Notes under the pieces: model-generated | What the model saw: the letters and a program-made list of their open reading frames with translations, nothing else | Told to the model about the DNA's origin: nothing | Databases searched by the model: none | Translations under genes and position numbers: made by a program | Source of the DNA: Burkholderiaceae bacterium | GTDB taxonomy: Bacteria > Pseudomonadota > Gammaproteobacteria > Burkholderiales > Burkholderiaceae_C | Length of the DNA stretch: 10,635 nt | Assembly: GCA_017853735.1 (NCBI GenBank) | Contig: JAFMJA010000073.1 | Coordinates: 1 to 10,635, forward strand | Reading direction: 5' to 3' | Part shown: piece by piece, positions 1-6,786 of the stretch | How positions within the stretch are numbered: the first letter of the stretch is position 1 | How the letters are laid out: each line of letters opens with the position of its first letter

Positions 1-916
1 CCATCGGCAGGGTCTGATCAATCACCGGCTTGATGCGACCTTGACCGTACCACTCAAGCAACTCGGCCATCATGGCCGCCTGGGCATGGGGCTCACGGCG
101 AGAAAACTCGCCCCAGAAAACCCCCACAATGGACGCCCCCTTGAGCAGGGCTAAATTCAGTGGCAAGGAGGGAATCGGACCCGCGGCGAAACCAACCACC
201 AGGTAGCGTCCGCGCCAGGCGATGGAACGAAATGCCGGTTCGGCAAGGTCGCCGCCAACCGGATCGTAGATCACATCGGGGCCTTTGCCGTCGGTCAGGC
301 GCTTGATCTCTTCCCGAAAACCTGTAGGCAGCGTCGCCTGGCTGTAATCAATGGTGGCGTCAGCGCCCTGCTCGCTGCAAAGGGCACACTTCTGTGGGCT
401 TGATGCGGCTGCAATCACCCGTGCGCCGCGCGCCTTGGCAATCTGGATCGCGGCTGTGCCCACCCCGCCGGCGGCGCCCAGAATCAGCACAGTCTCACCC
501 GCTTGAACTTGTCCACGATCGATCAAGGCGTGGTGCGAGGTGGCGTAGGTCATGATGAAGGCGGCCGCATCGACCAGGGGAAAGTGGTCTGGCAGGAGCT
601 GGCATTTGTCGGCTGGCGCCAGGGTGTGCGTGGCAAAGCCACCGGTGCCAGCCAGGCAGGCCACTGACTGCCCGACTTTGAGCTGCGTCACCTCAGGGCC
701 TGTGGCCTGCACCACACCAGCGAACTCAGAGCCCGGCACAAAGGGCAGGGCCGGCTTCATCTGGTATTTGTTCTGCACAATCAGCAAATCGGGAAAGTTC
801 AGGCTGGCTGCCTTGATCTGCACCAGAACCTCCTTGGGGCCCGGTGACGGCGTTGGCACTTCTTTCCAGGCCAACTGGTCCACTCCAACCGGGTTTTCGC
901 AAAGCCAAGCGTGCAT
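1..916 (-). CDS. NADPH:quinone oxidoreductase-like MDR protein (3' end cut off)
   Basis: Medium-chain dehydrogenase/reductase of the zinc-independent quinone oxidoreductase type, expected to reduce quinones or other carbonyl/alkene substrates with NADPH in the cytosol. The 305 visible residues start MHAWLCENPVG. They show the GroES-like N-terminal domain (about 1-120, including PGSEFAGVV at 61-69) and a Rossmann fold with the nucleotide-binding loop LGAAGGVG (146-153). YDPVGGD (217-223) and a conserved VGVFWGEF (264-271) follow. No cysteine cluster for structural zinc and no catalytic zinc ligand pattern is seen. Relatives have about 325 residues, so only some 20 C-terminal residues lie outside the window. 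The ATG at 914-916 has an AGGAG ribosome site (923-927 on this strand) about 6 bases upstream. The gene is divergent from surE. The exact substrate cannot be told; acyl-CoA or enoyl reductase activity is a less likely alternative. Confidence 0.9.
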   Translation of the reverse strand, partial: MHAWLCENPVGVDQLAWKEVPTPSPGPKEVLVQIKAASLNFPDLLIVQNKYQMKPALPFVPGSEFAGVVQATGPEVTQLKVGQSVACLAGTGGFATHTLAPADKCQLLPDHFPLVDAAAFIMTYATSHHALIDRGQVQAGETVLILGAAGGVGTAAIQIAKARGARVIAAASSPQKCALCSEQGADATIDYSQATLPTGFREEIKRLTDGKGPDVIYDPVGGDLAEPAFRSIAWRGRYLVVGFAAGPIPSLPLNLALLKGASIVGVFWGEFSRREPHAQAAMMAELLEWYGQGRIKPVIDQTLPM

Positions 917-933
917 CGTCTTCTCCTGTCGCG

Positions 934-945
934 CATCCATGGATG
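934..945. repeat. 12-base perfect palindrome in divergent intergenic region
   Basis: CATCCATGGATG is a perfect inverted repeat with no spacer. It lies 18 bases upstream of the oxidoreductase start and about 23 bases upstream of the possible surE -35 element. It could be an operator for a dimeric repressor of the oxidoreductase gene. By chance a few such palindromes are expected in 10 kb, so position is the only argument. Confidence 0.3.
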
Positions 946-967
946 ATCAGAGCGGAATGATAAGCCG

Positions 968-997
968 TGAACACCATCCCTAGCAGCCACCTACAAT
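968..997 (+). promoter_or_regulatory. possible sigma-70 promoter of surE
   Basis: TGAACA (968-973, four of six matches to TTGACA) and TACAAT (992-997, five of six matches to TATAAT) are separated by 18 bases. Transcription would begin near 1004, giving a very short leader in which the AAGG ribosome site (1005-1008) is almost at the 5' end. The spacing is acceptable but the -35 is weak, and an additional promoter further upstream is possible. Confidence 0.4.
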
Positions 998-1018
998 CGC
1001 AGACAAGGTAAATGACAT

Positions 1019-1786
1019 ATGAAAATTTTGATCTCCAATGACGATGGCTACCAGGCCCCCGGCATCGTGGCGCTGCATGATGCGCTCAAGGAGGTGGCCG
1101 AGGTTGAAGTTGTTGCGCCTGAACACAATAACAGCGCCAAATCCAATGCGCTCACCCTGCATTCACCGCTTTATGTGCAGCGCGCTGCCAATGGCTTTCG
1201 CTACGTCAACGGCACCCCAGCCGATTGTGTGCACATTGCGTTGACCGGCTTGCTGGGCTATCGCCCTGACCTGGTTGTCTCTGGCATCAACAACGGCGCC
1301 AATATGGGAGACGACACCATCTATTCAGGCACGGTTGGTGCTGCGATGGAAGGGTACCTGTTTGGAGTTCCCTCGATGGCGTTCTCGCAGATTGAAAAAG
1401 GCTGGCGTCACCTCGATGCCGCAGCCGAGCATGCGCGCGATCTGGTGCTCCAACTGGCCAAAGAAAAAACCCTGGGAAGCTGGCCCTGGCTGCTCAATGT
1501 GAACATTCCCTGCCTGCCAGCCGCACAGATCAAGCCATTGAAAGTCTGCCGTCTGGGCCGTCGTCATTCGGCAGAGAAAGTGATTACCCAGGCCAGTCCG
1601 CGCGGCGAGACCATGTACTGGATTGGTGGCGCTGGTGCGGCGCTGGACGAAGGCGAAGGCACAGACTTTTATGCCACTGCCCACGGGCATGTGGCCCTGA
1701 CCCCCTTGATGGTCGACCTCACCGACCATGCCCGTCTGGGCGACTGGGCGCAACGCCTGGAGATAGCGTCCAGCGCTGGAGCCTAG
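1019..1786 (+). CDS. surE: 5'/3'-nucleotidase SurE
   Basis: Metal-dependent cytosolic phosphatase that removes phosphate from nucleoside 5'- and 3'-monophosphates, linked to stationary-phase survival. The 255 residues match the usual family length. The N-terminus MKILISNDDG carries the metal-binding Asp pair D8-D9. S39 in HNNSAKSNALTL and N91 in VSGINNGANMGDD supply the other expected metal ligands, and IYSGTVGAAMEG (101-112) continues the conserved core. The ATG at 1019 is preceded by AAGG at 1005-1008; an ATG at 1012 is out of frame. It opens a run with pcm and nlpD, the gene order found across many proteobacteria, and its stop is 2 bases before the pcm start. Residues and context agree, so the assignment is firm. 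Confidence 0.97.
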   Translation: MKILISNDDGYQAPGIVALHDALKEVAEVEVVAPEHNNSAKSNALTLHSPLYVQRAANGFRYVNGTPADCVHIALTGLLGYRPDLVVSGINNGANMGDDTIYSGTVGAAMEGYLFGVPSMAFSQIEKGWRHLDAAAEHARDLVLQLAKEKTLGSWPWLLNVNIPCLPAAQIKPLKVCRLGRRHSAEKVITQASPRGETMYWIGGAGAALDEGEGTDFYATAHGHVALTPLMVDLTDHARLGDWAQRLEIASSAGA

Positions 1787-1791
1787 CCTTG
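1778..1791 (+). promoter_or_regulatory. ribosome binding site supporting a TTG start for pcm
   Basis: GGAG at 1778-1781, inside the last codons of surE, lies 7 bases before TTG at 1789-1791. The first in-frame ATG is far downstream at 2029 and has no comparable site. This decides for the TTG start and implies translational coupling with surE. Confidence 0.6.
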
Positions 1792-2649
1792 AGCAACCGG
1801 CAACGCCCAAGTTTTCCAGCGCGCTTAAGGCCTGACGCTTCCTCCACCGCGCAGAGTCCAGCTGCATCCAGCCAAGCCAGGCCTATTGCGCCAGGATTGC
1901 CAGGGCGACCAAGGTCTGCCGATTTGAGCCAACCCATCCTGTCACCACCTCGGTCTTTCCCTGGCGCGAAATTGCCTCCCAGCCCTCCCCATGGTCTGGG
2001 CTTGGACTCTGGCGCGGTGCGTCAGGCCATGGTCAACAAACTGGCGGCCCAGGGCATTGCAGACACTCGCGTTCTGCAAGCCATGGGCGCGGTGGAGCGG
2101 CATCGTTTTGTCGATAGCGCGCTGGTCAATCAGGCGTATGAGGACACCAGCCTGCCAATTGGCCTGGGGCAGACCATCTCCAAGCCCAATGTGGTTGCCC
2201 GGATGCTGGAACTGTTGATGCAAGGCTGCGAAAAAAAACTTGGCCGGGTGCTGGAAATTGGCACCGGCTGTGGCTATCAGGCGGCCGTGCTCAGCCAGTT
2301 GGCCAGCGAGGTCTACAGCATCGAACGCTTGCGGGGATTGCATGAAAAGGCCCGCGAAAATTTACGCCAGTTGCGACTGCCCAATGTGCACCTGCTGTTG
2401 GGTGATGGCATGTTGGGCTATCCCAGGGGTGCGCCCTACGCTGCCATCGTCTCTGCGGCTGGAGGTGAAGCAGTCCCGGCTGCCTGGACGGAACAGCTTG
2501 CCGTTGGCGGCCGCTTGGTGGCGCCCGTCCACGCGCAGGGCAAGGCCTCCCAGCAAGCGCTGGTCGTGATCGAACGCACCCAGGAGGGTTTGCGCCAGAC
2601 GGTCTTGGAGGCGGTGCACTTCGTGCCTCTAAAATCGGGTATCGCTTGA
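1789..2649 (+). CDS. pcm: protein-L-isoaspartate O-methyltransferase
   Basis: Repair enzyme that methylates abnormal L-isoaspartyl residues with S-adenosylmethionine so that they can revert to aspartate. With the TTG start it has 286 residues, longer than the roughly 208 of E. coli Pcm. The excess is a proline-, serine- and alanine-rich stretch at about 1-70 that looks disordered. The catalytic domain then shows AMGAVERHRFV (98-108), the family signature GQTISKP (127-133, with S131), and SAM motif I VLEIGTGCGY (154-163). GDGMLGYP (205-212) and GGRLVAPV (240-247) follow. An ATG at 2029 (residue 81) is a possible shorter start, but it would trim the beginning of the conserved domain and lacks a good ribosome site. 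The gene sits between surE and nlpD with 2 and 11 base gaps. Confidence 0.94.
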   Translation: MSNRQRPSFPARLRPDASSTAQSPAASSQARPIAPGLPGRPRSADLSQPILSPPRSFPGAKLPPSPPHGLGLDSGAVRQAMVNKLAAQGIADTRVLQAMGAVERHRFVDSALVNQAYEDTSLPIGLGQTISKPNVVARMLELLMQGCEKKLGRVLEIGTGCGYQAAVLSQLASEVYSIERLRGLHEKARENLRQLRLPNVHLLLGDGMLGYPRGAPYAAIVSAAGGEAVPAAWTEQLAVGGRLVAPVHAQGKASQQALVVIERTQEGLRQTVLEAVHFVPLKSGIA

Positions 2650-2663
2650 GGAATATTGCCATG
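2647..2663 (+). promoter_or_regulatory. ribosome binding site selecting the nlpD ATG
   Basis: TGAGGA (2647-2652) overlaps the pcm stop codon and lies 8 bases before ATG at 2661-2663. It favours this ATG over an in-frame TTG at 2646, which would add five residues before the signal peptide. Termination of pcm and initiation of nlpD are probably coupled. Confidence 0.6.
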
Positions 2664-3548
2664 TCGGTCTGTTTGTCTAGGCTGTTGTTTTCAAGTTTGT
2701 GCGTGGTCCTGTTATCTGTGCAGGTGGCATGCACCTCGACCAGCATCAATCGGGCACCGGTTGAAGATCGCGGTATTGCCAATACCCGTCCGGCTGCTGC
2801 CACCCAGTCGGCCGCGACAGCGCAGCCCGATCAGTCTGTCAAGCCGGGGTACTACGCGGTCAAGCCAGGCGACACCCTGATCCGCATCGGCCTGGAGTCT
2901 GGCCAAAACTGGCGCGAAATTGCGCGCTGGAACAATATTGACAATCCCAACCAGATTGAAGTGGGCCAAGTGCTGCGGGTGGCGCCGCCGACGGCTCCCG
3001 TCGCGAGCACAAGCTCCTCACCTGCGGCAGTGGTCACCCGTCCGGTCACGACCGCCAGCGTTCAGACCCAGGCGGTGCCGCCGCCGGGAAGTGCGCCCGC
3101 CAACCAGACGAGCACGGCTACGACAACAACCACGACCACAACCACGACCACAGCAACCGAAGCTGCCCTGCTTGCCGAAGACGCAATTGCCTGGGCCTGG
3201 CCGGTCAGTGGACCGCTGCTGGCCGGTTTTGATGAGGTCAAAAACAAAGGTCTGGATCTGGGTGGCGCTGCCGGCGATCCGGTCTTGGCGGCTGCGGACG
3301 GACGCGTGGTTTACGCTGGCGCTGGATTGCGCGGCTATGGCAACCTGGTCATTGTCAAGCACAACAATACCTATCTCACTGCCTATGCCCACAACCAGGC
3401 CTTGCTGGTCAAGGAAGACCAGACCGTGCGCAAGGGCCAGAAGATTGCTGAAATGGGCAGCAGCGATACCGACCGGGTCAAGCTGCATTTCGAGGTCCGC
3501 CGACAGGGCAAGCCGGTGGATCCGGTCAAATTCCTGCCCAGTCGCTGA
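2661..3548 (+). CDS. nlpD: NlpD-like LysM/M23 (LytM) envelope protein
   Basis: Periplasmic, probably outer-membrane-anchored protein of 295 residues, expected to bind peptidoglycan and activate an N-acetylmuramyl-L-alanine amidase at division. A hydrophobic signal segment (about 7-23) ends at C24 within SVQVACTS. The Gln at -3 makes the lipobox atypical. A LysM domain (about 64-107) begins YYAVKPGDTL, and a Ser/Pro/Thr linker follows with eleven consecutive threonines (154-164). The LytM fold spans about 186-291. Its active site is degenerate. The HxxxD motif reads N195-KGL-D199, so the zinc-ligand His is lost. H244 (AYAH) is kept. The HxH motif reads K274-L-H276, losing the catalytic His. 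This pattern fits a non-enzymatic NlpD activator rather than an endopeptidase. The gene is the third of the surE-pcm run. Confidence 0.92.
   Translation: MSVCLSRLLFSSLCVVLLSVQVACTSTSINRAPVEDRGIANTRPAAATQSAATAQPDQSVKPGYYAVKPGDTLIRIGLESGQNWREIARWNNIDNPNQIEVGQVLRVAPPTAPVASTSSSPAAVVTRPVTTASVQTQAVPPPGSAPANQTSTATTTTTTTTTTTATEAALLAEDAIAWAWPVSGPLLAGFDEVKNKGLDLGGAAGDPVLAAADGRVVYAGAGLRGYGNLVIVKHNNTYLTAYAHNQALLVKEDQTVRKGQKIAEMGSSDTDRVKLHFEVRRQGKPVDPVKFLPSR
3128..3151 (+). repeat. 12-base tandem repeat coding threonines in nlpD
   Basis: Two exact copies of AACCACGACCAC, at 3128-3139 and 3140-3151, sit in a longer ACN-type tract that encodes the polythreonine linker. Unit length is a multiple of three, so copy-number change would alter linker length without a frameshift. 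Confidence 0.75.
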
Positions 3549-3570
3549 AACCCCAGGGAACTTGCTGGGC

Positions 3571-3601
3571 TCGACAAGACATGATCGAGTTGAGCTATAC
3601 C
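3571..3601 (+). promoter_or_regulatory. weak promoter candidate ahead of the exonuclease gene
   Basis: TCGACA (3571-3576, five of six matches to TTGACA) and TATACC (3596-3601, four of six matches to TATAAT) lie in the 100-base gap after nlpD. The 19-base spacer is longer than the usual 17. The gap is the largest in this block, so a separate promoter is reasonable. No terminator is visible after nlpD, so read-through transcription is equally possible. Confidence 0.25.
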
Positions 3602-3648
3602 GGGTTGCCAGTCTTCCCTGAAACAAGTCCTGCTGGAGCTGTCAATTC

Positions 3649-4434
3649 ATGAACTCACCCGTCCTGGTCTTTGACATCGAAACCATCCCTGATATTGCCG
3701 GTCTGCGTGCTATCCGGGGTATGCCAGCACAGGCCAGTGATGAACAGGTGTATGCCGATTGGCTGGCCGAGCGCAAGGAAAATGGCCAGAGCGATTTCAT
3801 GCCCTTGCACTTGCAGCGGGTGCTGGTGATCAGCTGCGTTTTTCGCAATAGCGAGGGCTTGCGCGTGCACTCTTTTGTCGATCGGGATGGCCAGAGTGAA
3901 GGCAAGGTGATCCAGACTTTTTTCAATACCCTGGAAAAACATACTCCCCAACTGGTCAGCTGGAATGGCGGCGGGTTTGATCTGCCGGTCTTGCATTACC
4001 GTGGTCTGTTGCATGGGGTGGTGGCTGACAAATATTGGGATCAAGGGGAGGACGATCGAGAGTTCAAGTGGAACAACTACATCGGCCGCTACCACACCCG
4101 GCATCTGGACTTGATGGACCTGCTGGCCCTCTACCAGCCCAAGAACAACGCGCCACTGGATGTGATGGCCAAGCTGTGTGGCTTTCCTGGCAAATTGGGA
4201 ATGGACGGGTCAGCGGTCTATCCCGCCTACCTGCAGGGCCAGCTGGAGGACATCCGTTGTTACTGCGAAACCGATGTCATGAACACTTACCTGCTTTATT
4301 GCAGATTTCAAAAAATGCGCGGTGGGCTGTTGGACAAGGAATACATGCAGGAAATTGAACTGGTCAAGTCGGCCCTGTCGGACTTGTCTCCAAGTCAGCC
4401 ACATTGGCAAGCGTATCTGCAGGCCTGGAGCTGA
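3649..4434 (+). CDS. predicted 3'-5' exonuclease, PolB-like DEDDy family
   Basis: Stand-alone 261-residue protein resembling the proofreading domain of family B DNA polymerases, with no polymerase part. All three exonuclease motifs are visible. Exo I is VFDIETIPD with D9 and E11. Exo II is VSWNGGGFDLPVL with D111. Exo III is YCETDVMNTY with Y205 and D209, which makes it the DEDDy subtype. Two divalent metals bound by these acids would hydrolyse the 3' end of DNA or RNA, and the substrate is unknown. The ATG at 3649 has GGAG at 3635-3638, 10 bases upstream. It lies 34 bases before rlmD, so the two may be co-transcribed. Members are widespread in proteobacteria but little studied. The fold and catalytic type are secure; the biological role is not. 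Confidence 0.88.
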   Translation: MNSPVLVFDIETIPDIAGLRAIRGMPAQASDEQVYADWLAERKENGQSDFMPLHLQRVLVISCVFRNSEGLRVHSFVDRDGQSEGKVIQTFFNTLEKHTPQLVSWNGGGFDLPVLHYRGLLHGVVADKYWDQGEDDREFKWNNYIGRYHTRHLDLMDLLALYQPKNNAPLDVMAKLCGFPGKLGMDGSAVYPAYLQGQLEDIRCYCETDVMNTYLLYCRFQKMRGGLLDKEYMQEIELVKSALSDLSPSQPHWQAYLQAWS

Positions 4435-4468
4435 TCACCATGGGCATTTGGCCTGAGACAATTGCAGC

Positions 4469-5914
4469 ATGAGTGAACCCGCTTCGGTGACGTCCAACTT
4501 TCCAGCAGACGCGCTGACCATCGAATCGCTGGACCTGGACGCCCAGGGCATTGCCCACCGGGCCGATGGCAAAGTGGTTTTTGTCGAGGGCGCCTTGCCT
4601 TTTGAGGTGGTCAGCGCCAAGGTGAACCGAAGCAAAAACAGCTGGGAACAGGCTACCGTTACAGCCATTCATCGGTCCTCCTCGCAACGCGTGCTGCCCC
4701 AATGCCCGCACTTCGGACTGCACCCCGGCGCCTGTGGCGGCTGCAAGATGCAGCATCTGCACCCATCGGCCCAGGTGGCCGTCAAGCAGCGGGCTCTGGA
4801 GGACAGTCTCTGGCACCTGGGCAAAGTGCGCGCCGAGAATATTCTGCGACCCATTGAGGGCCCGGACTGGGGCTACCGTTACCGGGCCCGCCTGTCGGTG
4901 CGTCATGTGCACAAAAAGGGGAAGGTACTGATTGGATTTCATGAACGCAAGAGCCGCTATGTGGCGGACATGAGCGTTTGCCCAGTTTTGCCGCCCAAGG
5001 TCAGTGCCTTGTTGCTGCCTCTGCGTGATTTGATCGGTTCCATGGATGCGATCGACACCTGCCCGCAAATCGAACTGGCGGCTGGCGATTCGGTCACTGC
5101 CCTGGTGTTGCGGCATCTGCAAGCACTCAGTGCTGCGGATCTGTCCAGGCTACGTGACTTTGCCCAGCTACACCCAGGCCTGCAATGGTGGCTACAGCCC
5201 AAGGGCCCAGACTCTGTTCATCTGCTCGATCCAACAGGCGAACAACTCAGCTATGGATTGCCGGAATTTGGACTGACCATGCCATTCAGGCCGACGGATT
5301 TCACCCAGGTCAATCCGCATATCAACCGCGTGCTGGTCTCGCTCGCGCTGCGCCTGCTCGATGCCCAGCGACACGAGCGGGTGATTGACTGGTTCTGTGG
5401 CTTGGGCAACTTCACCCTCCCGTTGGCGACCCAGGCCGGTGAAGTCCTTGGCATCGAAGGCAGCCCAGCGCTTGTGGAGCGCTCGCGCGCCAACTACCAG
5501 GCCAATCAGCACTCGCGGGGTGCCAAAGATGCCCTGGTTCAGGTGCGTTTTGAGGCCCGCAATCTGTTTGAAATGAATCCTGAAATCCTGGTGCAGGACG
5601 GGGCGGCGGACAAATGGCTGGTCGACCCGCCGCGCGAGGGCGCATTCGCATTGGTCAAGGCACTGGCCGATTTGCATCAGCAGCAGCAAGATCCTGCCAA
5701 CGAGTCCAGCAGCACTGGCCACTTGGGCTGGCAGCCACCCCGTCGCATCGTGTATGTGAGCTGTAACCCGGCCACCCTGGCGCGCGATGCGGGGCTGCTG
5801 GTCCATCAGGCGGGCTACCGCTGCCGCGCTGCCGGTGTAGTCAATATGTTTGCACACACCGCACATGTGGAAAGCATTGCCGTTTTTGAGCGGGACCAAT
5901 GGGTCAGCGAGTGA
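4469..5914 (+). CDS. rlmD: 23S rRNA (uracil-C5)-methyltransferase RlmD
   Basis: SAM-dependent RNA methyltransferase of the RumA/TrmA family, expected to make m5U1939 in 23S rRNA. The 481 residues show an N-terminal TRAM domain (about 16-68) and then the [4Fe-4S] cysteines C79, C89, C92 and C171. The first spacing is wider than the C-x5-C-x2-C of E. coli RlmD. The FxQVN element is FTQVN (278-282). The SAM site is VIDWFCGLGNFTLPLA (305-320), WLVDPPREGA lies at 383-392, and the nucleophile is C432 in YVSCNPATLARD. A hydrophilic insert rich in Gln and Ser (about 402-421) precedes the last strands. An in-frame stop at 4454 fixes ATG 4469 as the first available start; the ribosome site is weak. RlmC (m5U747) is a less likely alternative given the length and TRAM domain. 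Confidence 0.93.
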   Translation: MSEPASVTSNFPADALTIESLDLDAQGIAHRADGKVVFVEGALPFEVVSAKVNRSKNSWEQATVTAIHRSSSQRVLPQCPHFGLHPGACGGCKMQHLHPSAQVAVKQRALEDSLWHLGKVRAENILRPIEGPDWGYRYRARLSVRHVHKKGKVLIGFHERKSRYVADMSVCPVLPPKVSALLLPLRDLIGSMDAIDTCPQIELAAGDSVTALVLRHLQALSAADLSRLRDFAQLHPGLQWWLQPKGPDSVHLLDPTGEQLSYGLPEFGLTMPFRPTDFTQVNPHINRVLVSLALRLLDAQRHERVIDWFCGLGNFTLPLATQAGEVLGIEGSPALVERSRANYQANQHSRGAKDALVQVRFEARNLFEMNPEILVQDGAADKWLVDPPREGAFALVKALADLHQQQQDPANESSSTGHLGWQPPRRIVYVSCNPATLARDAGLLVHQAGYRCRAAGVVNMFAHTAHVESIAVFERDQWVSE

Positions 5915-5936
5915 CTCGGGCGGCAGATGCCAAAAG

Positions 5937-5959
5937 AAAAGGCCCCTCAGGGGCCTTTT
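5937..5959. terminator. bidirectional intrinsic terminator
   Basis: A perfect 10-bp stem (AAAAGGCCCC at 5937-5946, complement at 5950-5959) closes on a TCA loop. The arms start and end in four A and four T, so each strand reads a GC hairpin followed by T residues. It lies 22 bases after the rlmD stop and 24 bases beyond the end of the convergent Bax inhibitor-like gene, so it can end both transcripts. Confidence 0.9.
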
Positions 5960-5983
5960 GCGGGAAGGTTAGAGCGTTCGGTC

Positions 5984-6685
5984 TTAGTCGCGCTCGCCGC
6001 CAAAAATACCCAACAAGGCCAGCAGGCTCTGGAAAACATTGAATACGTCCAGGTAAAGAGCCAGGGTGGCACTGATGTAGTTGGTCTCACCGCCATCAAT
6101 GATCTGCTTGAGGTCGTACAGCATGTAGGCGCTGAAAATCGCAATAGCCAGCACCGAAATGACCATCATGCCTGCGCTGGAGCCGACAAAGGCATTGACG
6201 ATGGAACCCACCAGCAGCACGATCACGCCGACAAACAGCCATTTGCCCAGACCCGAGAGGTCGCGTTTGATCACGCTGGCCAGGCTGGCCATGACGAAAA
6301 ATACGCCGGCTGTTCCGCCAAATGCAGTCATGACCAGGCTGGCGCCATTGCTAAAGCCCAGCACCATGGCGATCAGGCGCGACAGCATCAGGCCCATGAA
6401 GAAGGTGAAGCCCAACAGCACCGGCACGCCAGCGGCCGAATGCTTGGTTTTTTCAATGGCATAAATGAAGCCGAAAGCTCCAGCCAAAAAGACAACCAAG
6501 CCCAGAATGCCGTTGAGAGACTGGGTGATGCCAGTGGCCACGCCCAGCCAGGCTCCAAGAACAGTAGGCAGCAGGCTCAGGGCCAGCAGCCAGTAAGTGT
6601 TGCGCAATACCTTGTTGCGCTCAACCTGGGACAGGGCAGCACCAAAACGGGTTTGGGCGTCAATGGTTTGGACTTGATCATTCAT
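5984..6685 (-). CDS. Bax inhibitor-1/YccA family membrane protein
   Basis: Inner-membrane protein of 233 residues, the usual length for the bacterial BI-1/YccA (UPF0005) family. After a hydrophilic N-terminus (1-28) there are about seven hydrophobic helices, near 30-50, 58-78, 86-107, 117-135, 147-167, 171-190 and 205-227. The C-terminal signature YLDVFNVFQSLLALLGI (211-227) and the acidic DLKQIID (191-197) are characteristic. Relatives include E. coli YccA, which modulates FtsH proteolysis, and BsYetJ, a pH-sensitive calcium leak channel; which role applies here is unknown. The ATG at 6683-6685 has AAGGAG (6695-6700) 9 bases upstream. It follows exbD on the same strand after 101 bases and converges on rlmD at a shared terminator. 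I found no convincing promoter in the 101-base gap. Confidence 0.93.
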   Translation of the reverse strand: MNDQVQTIDAQTRFGAALSQVERNKVLRNTYWLLALSLLPTVLGAWLGVATGITQSLNGILGLVVFLAGAFGFIYAIEKTKHSAAGVPVLLGFTFFMGLMLSRLIAMVLGFSNGASLVMTAFGGTAGVFFVMASLASVIKRDLSGLGKWLFVGVIVLLVGSIVNAFVGSSAGMMVISVLAIAIFSAYMLYDLKQIIDGGETNYISATLALYLDVFNVFQSLLALLGIFGGERD

Positions 6686-6786
6686 GACGGCAATCTCCTT
6701 GAGAAAAGCATATGAACCAAACCATTCTAGAGCGAGCGGGCCAATTGCGTGTATTCATGACATTTCTTGAGGATTTAAGCTCAGGC

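Noticed and set aside
2291..2803. Minus-strand 170-codon frame across the pcm/nlpD junction
   Set aside because: It is antisense to two well-supported genes, and its arginine/proline-rich composition is typical of an antisense shadow in GC-rich DNA.
3552..3569. CCCAG/CTGGG hairpin just after nlpD as a terminator
   Set aside because: The stem is only 5 bp with an 8-base loop and no T run follows, so read-through is likely.
5927..6715. Long plus-strand open frame (262 codons) opposite the BI-1-like gene
   Set aside because: It is antisense to a gene with a clear family signature, is rich in Gln and His typical of a reversed membrane-protein gene, and starts inside the terminator region.
6701..6786. 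Promoter for the BI-1-like gene from TAGAAT on the minus strand (6724-6729)
   Set aside because: No acceptable -35 hexamer lies at 16-18 bases; the nearest TTG element is only 9 bases away.
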